Assembly (NCBI GenBank): GCA_023432305.1
Contig: JAEYUT010000251.1
Span: 1 to 6,498, forward strand
Reading direction: 5' to 3'
DNA length: 6,498 nt
DNA from: Actinomycetes bacterium
GTDB taxonomy: Bacteria > Actinomycetota > Actinomycetes > Actinomycetales > Microbacteriaceae
Part shown: piece after piece, positions 1-4,005 of the stretch
Position numbering within the stretch: position 1 is the stretch's first letter
Layout of the letters: each line of letters begins with the position of its first letter
Notes under the pieces: generated by a model
The model's input: the letters and a program-made list of their open reading frames with translations, nothing else
Databases searched by the model: none
Told to the model about the DNA's origin: nothing
Translations under genes and position numbers: made by a program

Positions 1-732
1 ACGGTGAGCTGGCTGTACGAGGGCGAGATCGAGCACCGTGATTCGACGGGCGCCCATCAGCTCGTGCGCCCCGGTCAGGTGAACCTCATGACGGCGGGCC
101 GCGGCATCCAGCATTCCGAGGTGTCGACGACGGCCGCGCAGTCGCTGCACGGCGTGCAGCTGTGGACGGCCCTCCCGGACGCGGCTCGCGGCGGAGCCCC
201 GCTGTTCGAGCACCATGTGGCGGATGTCGTGGAGCTCGGCGACGCGACCCTGCGTGTGTTCGTGGGGTCGTGGCTGGGCCTCACCTCGCCGGTGACGACG
301 TATACGCCGCTCGTCGCGGCCGAGCTCGCCCTGCCGGCGGGCGCGAGCGTCGAGCTGCCTGCGGACGCCGGTTTCGAGTACGGGCTGGTGGTGGATGCGG
401 AGCCTGCGCGCCTGCAGGGTGTGGAGGTGCCCGCCCACCACCTGGGAGTCGTGCCCGTGGGCGCGGAGGCGCTGCGCATCGAGGCGACGGCGGGCCCGCT
501 GCGGGTGCTGGTGATCGGCGGGGCGCCGCTGGATGAGCCCATCGTCATGTGGTGGAACTTCGTGGGCCGCAGCCACGACGAGATCGTGGCGTGGCGCGAG
601 AGGTGGCAGAGCGACGTCGTCGCGGATGCCGACCGCACCGCGCTGTTCGGGCACGTCGACGGCTACGACGGGTCGCCGCTTCCGGCGCCCGAGCTGCCGA
701 ATCTGCGCCTGCGGCCGCGCGAGAACCGCTGA
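1..732 (+). CDS. Pirin family bicupin protein, 5'-truncated
   Basis: The reading frame is open from base 1, and the gene enters the window already in progress. The first visible residues (TVSWLYEGEIEHRDS) match the strand that in pirins follows the metal-binding HPHIGL segment, so roughly the first 50-60 residues are missing. The pirin core is plain: GEIEHRDS, then RPGQVNLMTAGRGIQHSE, where the final H and E (visible residues about 38 and 40) are the second pair of Fe ligands. The C-terminal cupin half follows, with the typical late segment IVMWWNFVGRSHDEI at about residues 181-195. Known bacterial pirins are cytosolic non-haem-iron cupins, some with quercetinase activity and some binding metabolic enzymes. 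The substrate cannot be told here. The GTG at base 4 is internal and is not a start. The gene is convergent with the lipoprotein gene, with a 10-base gap. The family call is secure; the physiological role is unknown. Confidence 0.93.
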   Translation, partial: TVSWLYEGEIEHRDSTGAHQLVRPGQVNLMTAGRGIQHSEVSTTAAQSLHGVQLWTALPDAARGGAPLFEHHVADVVELGDATLRVFVGSWLGLTSPVTTYTPLVAAELALPAGASVELPADAGFEYGLVVDAEPARLQGVEVPAHHLGVVPVGAEALRIEATAGPLRVLVIGGAPLDEPIVMWWNFVGRSHDEIVAWRERWQSDVVADADRTALFGHVDGYDGSPLPAPELPNLRLRPRENR

Positions 733-741
733 GGGCCGCAG
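709..741. terminator. Inverted repeat between convergent genes, possible terminator
   Basis: A perfect 8-base inverted repeat, CTGCGGCC (709-716) and GGCCGCAG (734-741), encloses a 17-base loop that spans the pirin stop codon. It sits exactly where two convergent genes end and could slow polymerase from either side. There is no U-tract on either strand, as is common for actinobacterial hairpins. The left arm is coding sequence, so GC-rich chance pairing is a real alternative. Confidence 0.35.
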
Positions 742-742
742 C

Positions 743-1831
743 TCACACCGCAGGGTCGCAGTAGACGCCTGCCGAGAAGCTCGCGGCCGGGATGCCCGCG
801 CGCACGAGCGCGTCGGCGATCTCGTCGTCCGCGAGGGCGAGCCCGCTCACCGGCTCGGGGGGAGGCATGACGCAGTCATCGGCGGGGAAGCGAACGCCGC
901 CGACGTAGCCGATCGCGTGATCCTCTGACCCGATGGTCCACGAGGCGGACACAGCGACCGGCGCACCGATCGTTGCCGCGCGCTGCGCGAGCGCCACGAA
1001 CGCACTCCACCCGGGTGCCGCATCCGGACGTCCCTCGACGGCGAGCACGACGCCGAGCGTCGACCGCCCCTCATGATGCGACATCCACACGTACTCGACG
1101 GGCAGGTCGTCGGGCTCGAATGACTCGCCCGGCGCGGTCAGCGGCGACAGAGGCAGGGGAGGGTCCTGAAGCAGGGCGAGCACCGCCTCAGCGGCGACTC
1201 CGGCACCCGAGTACCCGGGGAGGAGCCAGTGCACAGTCATCGAGAGCGACTCCTCGATCGCCCGCAGCTCGGCGGCGGCCGCGATGAAGCGGATGGTCGC
1301 CGCATCGTCGTCGTACGCGGCGATGGTCATCCTCAGCTGATCACCGAATCGTTCCGTGCCGACCTCGATGCGCACGCCCCACGCGTCCGCGATCTGGAGC
1401 GCGGCGTCTGCCGCCGCGGCGAGGTCGAGTCCGGCGATCGCCGCGTTCTCGATCCGGACGCCGCCGCCCTGCAGCACCACCGCGACAGCCACACCATCGA
1501 GGGCGTCGGACTCGCGCGCCTCGGCGATGTCGTCCGCCACGACCGCCCAGTCGGATGCTGCGGCGCGGGAAGCGAACGTCACGTCGATCTGCGCATCCCG
1601 CTCGAACCCGAGCACGCGCGCCTGCACGGCCACCGTCTCGACGGGATGCTCGGCCTTGAGCCGCTCGCCCAGCTCGCGAAGCGCCTCTTCGGCGGCGGCC
1701 GAGTCGGAGACATGCCCCCACAGCTGCTCCCCGCCGTCACGGTAGTAGTCGACGAGACCGCATCCGCTGAGGCCGACGCTCGCGGCAAGTGCCAGTGCGA
1801 TCGCGGCAACACGACGTCGAGCAGCACTCAT
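743..1831 (-). CDS. Secreted lipoprotein of unknown function
   Basis: The protein has 362 residues from the ATG at 1831. The N-terminus is a textbook lipoprotein signal: Arg cluster (residues 5-7), hydrophobic helix (8-20), and lipobox L-S-G-C with the lipidated Cys at residue 24. The mature protein should be anchored to the outer face of the membrane. An in-frame TTG lies 18 bases further upstream, but starting there would only add MHSVEH before the Arg cluster, so I prefer the ATG. The mature part has an Ala-rich helix, then three segments (about 65-130, 152-207, 245-312) that each read as paired beta strands, an amphipathic helix and another strand, suggesting an internal triplication. Two further cysteines (320 and 358) lie near the C-terminus and could form a disulfide. 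No enzyme motif was recognised. The gene lies 68 bases behind the FAD oxidoreductase on the same strand, so co-transcription is possible but not required. Confidence 0.88.
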   Translation of the reverse strand: MSAARRRVAAIALALAASVGLSGCGLVDYYRDGGEQLWGHVSDSAAAEEALRELGERLKAEHPVETVAVQARVLGFERDAQIDVTFASRAAASDWAVVADDIAEARESDALDGVAVAVVLQGGGVRIENAAIAGLDLAAAADAALQIADAWGVRIEVGTERFGDQLRMTIAAYDDDAATIRFIAAAAELRAIEESLSMTVHWLLPGYSGAGVAAEAVLALLQDPPLPLSPLTAPGESFEPDDLPVEYVWMSHHEGRSTLGVVLAVEGRPDAAPGWSAFVALAQRAATIGAPVAVSASWTIGSEDHAIGYVGGVRFPADDCVMPPPEPVSGLALADDEIADALVRAGIPAASFSAGVYCDPAV

Positions 1832-1838
1832 GTGCTCG

Positions 1839-1844
1839 ACGCTA
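1839..1844 (-). promoter_or_regulatory. Possible -10 element for leaderless lipoprotein mRNA
   Basis: On the minus strand TAGCGT ends 7 bases before the lipoprotein ATG. It fits the TANNNT pattern of actinobacterial -10 elements at the spacing expected if transcription starts at the A of the ATG. No Shine-Dalgarno sequence is visible in that gap, which is consistent with a leaderless transcript. A short motif like this can occur by chance. Confidence 0.4.
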
Positions 1845-1899
1845 TGCAACCACCGCCGTGCACCCCATCCCCCATCCGGGGCAGACCGCGAGCGAGCGG

Positions 1900-3270
1900 C
1901 TACAGCTTCGTACCGGGGTTGAGGATGCCCTTCGGGTCGAACACGGCTTTGATGGCGCTCTGCAGCTCGCGTACGCGCGGCAACAGCTCGCCGTCGAGGG
2001 CGTGCAGCTTCTCGGTGCCGATGCCATGTTCGCCCGTGACGGTTCCGCCGAGCTCCTGCGCGACGGCGAGCATCGCATCCTGTGCCGCGTGCGCGCGGCG
2101 CTCCTGTTCGGGGTCGGCGGGGTCGTACGCGACGACGGGGTGCAGGTTGCCGTCGCCCACGTGCCCGCCGATCGAGATGATGACGTCGTGCTCGGCGGCG
2201 ATCGTGGTCGCACGCGCGACCACCGCGCCGAGCTGAGCGCGCGGCACGGCGATGTCGCCGTTGAGCGACCCGCCGAGGTAGGCCTGCATGCCCGGGTGAA
2301 GCGCACGGCGGGTGGCGAGCAGTCGGTCGAGCTCGGCCTCATCCGCGGCGCGTGACACCGAGATCGCGCGGTGTACCCGGAACGCGGCCTCGAACGCGTC
2401 GAGCTCCCCGTCTGCGCCATTCGCGGCATCCGTCACCGCGAGCAGCCAGGCCTTCGCTGTCGCGGGGATGCCGAGGCCGGGGTCGTAGGCGCGGATCGCG
2501 GTGAGCGCGACATCGTCGAGAAGTTCGAGCGTCGAGGGCACCTGCGGTGCGGTCGCGACGGCGTTGGCGGCTTCCAGGGCATCCGCGATCGTGGGGAACA
2601 CGGCCGAGACGCCGCGCGACGGCCCGGGCGCGGGGCGCAGGTTCACGGTCGCCTCGGTGACGAGGCCGAGGGTGCCTTCGCTGCCCACCATGAGGCCCGT
2701 GATGTCGAGGCCCGCGACGCCCTTGATGGTGTCGCGGCGGGTGCGGATGACGGATGCATCGGCAAGCACCACTTCGAGTGAGCGGATCGCCTCGCGTGTG
2801 ACGCCGTACTTGATGCACCGCATGCCGCCCGCGTTGGTGGCGATCGTGCCGCCCACGGTGGCCCACTCGGCCGAGACGGGGTCGGGCGCGTAGAAGAGGC
2901 CGTGCTCGGCGACGGCGGCAGCGAGCTCGGCGATCGTCACGCCCGGCTGCACGACGGCGCTGCGCTCGATGCGGTCGATCGAGAGGATGCGGTTCATGCG
3001 CGCGAAGTCGATGAGGATGGCACCCGAGACACTCGACGCGGCGCCCGCGAGAGAGGTGCGCGCACCCTGCGGCACGATGGGCGCGCCGAGACGGTCGGCG
3101 ACGCGCACGATCGCCTGCACCTCCTCGGTCGAGGACGGGCAGGCGAGCGCCACGGGAGTGCCCAGCGCAGCGCCCGAATGGTCGACGCCGAGAGCGGCGA
3201 GAGAGGCCGCATCCGTCACCACCGCATCCGAGGGAAGCACCTCGCGGAGGGCCGCGATCAGATCGCTCAT
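1900..3270 (-). CDS. GlcD-like FAD-binding oxidoreductase (glycolate oxidase / D-lactate dehydrogenase type)
   Basis: The protein has 456 residues, full length for GlcD-type flavoproteins of the VAO/PCMH fold. The FAD-binding half shows VPQGARTSLAGAAS (66-79), the AVVQPGVT strand (105-112), the PDPVSAEWATVGGTIATNAGG loop (129-149) that wraps the flavin, and GSEGTLGLVTEATVNLRP (196-213). The substrate/cap half has GDIAVPR (338-344), GGHVGDGNLHP (368-378) with the conserved metal/substrate histidines, GTVTGEHGIGTEK (409-421) and the C-terminal FDPKGILNPGTKL. The family oxidises 2-hydroxy acids such as glycolate, D-lactate or D-2-hydroxyglutarate and passes electrons to quinone or a partner. The substrate cannot be assigned from sequence. 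No GlcE or GlcF (Fe-S) partner is adjacent, so it probably works alone. The ATG start has AAGGAG 7 bases upstream and overlaps the stop of a 28-codon ORF as ATGA, implying translational coupling. Confidence 0.95.
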   Translation of the reverse strand: MSDLIAALREVLPSDAVVTDAASLAALGVDHSGAALGTPVALACPSSTEEVQAIVRVADRLGAPIVPQGARTSLAGAASSVSGAILIDFARMNRILSIDRIERSAVVQPGVTIAELAAAVAEHGLFYAPDPVSAEWATVGGTIATNAGGMRCIKYGVTREAIRSLEVVLADASVIRTRRDTIKGVAGLDITGLMVGSEGTLGLVTEATVNLRPAPGPSRGVSAVFPTIADALEAANAVATAPQVPSTLELLDDVALTAIRAYDPGLGIPATAKAWLLAVTDAANGADGELDAFEAAFRVHRAISVSRAADEAELDRLLATRRALHPGMQAYLGGSLNGDIAVPRAQLGAVVARATTIAAEHDVIISIGGHVGDGNLHPVVAYDPADPEQERRAHAAQDAMLAVAQELGGTVTGEHGIGTEKLHALDGELLPRVRELQSAIKAVFDPKGILNPGTKL

Positions 3271-3353
3271 CGCGCGTCTCCTTCGTGCTGCGGAGCGCAG
3301 AGCCCCGCGATGCAGAAGTGATGACCATGGTCGGGGGTTACGGTGCCGCTCAT
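3267..3353 (-). CDS. 28-residue His/Cys-rich small protein or leader peptide, coupled to FAD oxidoreductase
   Basis: This short ORF starts at an ATG preceded by AGGAG with a 5-base spacer and ends in a TGA that overlaps the oxidoreductase ATG (ATGA). The peptide has His at 9, 11, 12 and 23 and Cys at 14 and 19, giving HGHHFCIAGLC in its centre, a plausible metal- or redox-responsive cluster. There is no signal peptide or membrane helix. The independent Shine-Dalgarno sequence, the overlap and the position directly before an operon gene support real translation. It could be a free-standing micro-protein that serves the flavoenzyme, or a regulatory upstream ORF whose translation (for example stalling at Cys or His codons) tunes the downstream gene. 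I do not recognise it as a named family. Chance occurrence in GC-rich DNA remains possible, since 28 codons give little statistical weight. Confidence 0.55.
   Translation of the reverse strand: MSGTVTPDHGHHFCIAGLCAPQHEGDAR
3278..3283 (-). promoter_or_regulatory. Ribosome binding site of the FAD oxidoreductase, inside the small ORF
   Basis: AAGGAG lies 7 bases before the ATG at 3270 and fixes that start. It falls within the last codons (Glu-Gly) of the 28-codon ORF upstream, so ribosomes finishing the small ORF pass over it and terminate on the overlapping ATGA. Confidence 0.8.
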
Positions 3354-3358
3354 TCGAT

Positions 3359-3363
3359 CTCCT
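3359..3363 (-). promoter_or_regulatory. Ribosome binding site of the 28-codon ORF
   Basis: AGGAG lies five bases before the ATG at 3353. It decides that start over longer in-frame extensions, which would run back through the hairpin and into the 3' end of the large gene. Confidence 0.6.
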
Positions 3364-3398
3364 GCCCTGAGACCTCCATCATCCCGCGAGCGCGCGCA

Positions 3399-3430
3399 GC
3401 CCGCCTCCCGGGGGTTCCGCGGAGGCGAGC
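3399..3430 (-). terminator. GC-rich hairpin after the large repeat-protein gene, possible terminator
   Basis: Read on the minus strand, CGCCTCC (3421-3427) pairs perfectly with GGAGGCG (3402-3408) around a 12-base loop. The stem can be lengthened outward by one wobble and two GC pairs. It starts about 10 bases after the large gene's stop codon at 3439 and lies ahead of the small ORF's ribosome binding site, the right place to insulate the two units. No U-tract follows, so if it terminates it does so in the U-less manner seen in many actinobacteria. Confidence 0.45.
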
Positions 3431-3438
3431 CAGTCGAG

Positions 3439-4005
3439 TCAGGTCTGCGGCACCGGGTTGCCGTAGGTGTTGCCGACGCACGATTCGAACGCGGCGGTGT
3501 CGCGCAGCTCCTCGCGGTTCGCACCCGACCAGTTGAAGTCCCAGACCTCGTTCTCGACGATCCCCTGCGCGAACGCGATCGCCGTGCCTCCGACCTTCGC
3601 CGTCTTCGTTCCCGTGTCCATGAACGACCTCAGCTGGGGTCTATTGACGGCATACTCCTTGGCGGTCTTGGCGAGGATCCCCGATGCGATCGTTCCTCCG
3701 CCTCGCCCAGCCTGCATCTCGGTGACGGTGCTCTCCTCGGTGCCATCCAGCTTGTCGAAGCCCCACCCCGCGATGCATGTCAGCAGGTTCGTCGGGTTGA
3801 TCATCGCGAGGATGTTGCCCAGGAAGTCTCCGCCGGGGAGAAGCCTCACCAGGAACTCCGTCACCTGCAGCGCGGCAAGGGCCCCCGCGCACGGCGGACA
3901 CAGGTTCACCGCAGCGCCGGCAGCGACCGCGACCACGCCCACCATGAACTTGCCCGCCTTCGGAAGGGTGCTGACGAACGCCTCCCAGCCGTTGTCCGAG
4001 TGCTG
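3439..4005 (-). other. Non-repeat C-terminal region of the large protein
   Basis: Residues 831-1018 do not follow the module pattern. They contain a hydrophobic stretch at about 849-885, rich in Val, Ala and Gly and with CPPC at 866-869, then a second moderately hydrophobic stretch (FLGNILAMINPTNLLTCIAG, about 891-910), then a Gly-rich linker (928-941) and a mixed charged tail with one last Cys at 1006. The four cysteines 866, 869, 907 and 1006 could pair among themselves. The region could be a membrane-inserting or membrane-anchoring domain, or an effector domain carried by the repeat stalk. I recognise no family and assign no activity. Confidence 0.55.

Noticed and set aside
1832..1849. TTG start for the lipoprotein 18 bases upstream of the ATG
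   Set aside because: It adds MHSVEH in front of a complete signal peptide and would contain the possible -10 element. The ATG gives a standard lipoprotein signal.
1881..1898. Short inverted repeat after the oxidoreductase stop (CCGC / GCGG) as a terminator
   Set aside because: Only four base pairs and no U-tract; this is expected by chance at this GC content.
1229..2236. Plus-strand open frame of about 335 codons across the lipoprotein and oxidoreductase genes
   Set aside because: It spans the boundary of two well-supported minus-strand genes, and its translation is Arg/Asp/Ser-rich and unlike any protein.
3267..3524. 85-codon extension of the small ORF back into the 3' end of the large gene
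   Set aside because: The extra residues are Arg/Pro/Ser-rich frame noise and cross the hairpin. The ribosome binding site at 3359-3363 supports the internal ATG.
3889..3900. CPPC as a thioredoxin-type active site
   Set aside because: It sits within a hydrophobic Ala/Gly segment, with no thioredoxin strand before it and no cis-Pro motif after it. A structural disulfide or chance is more likely.
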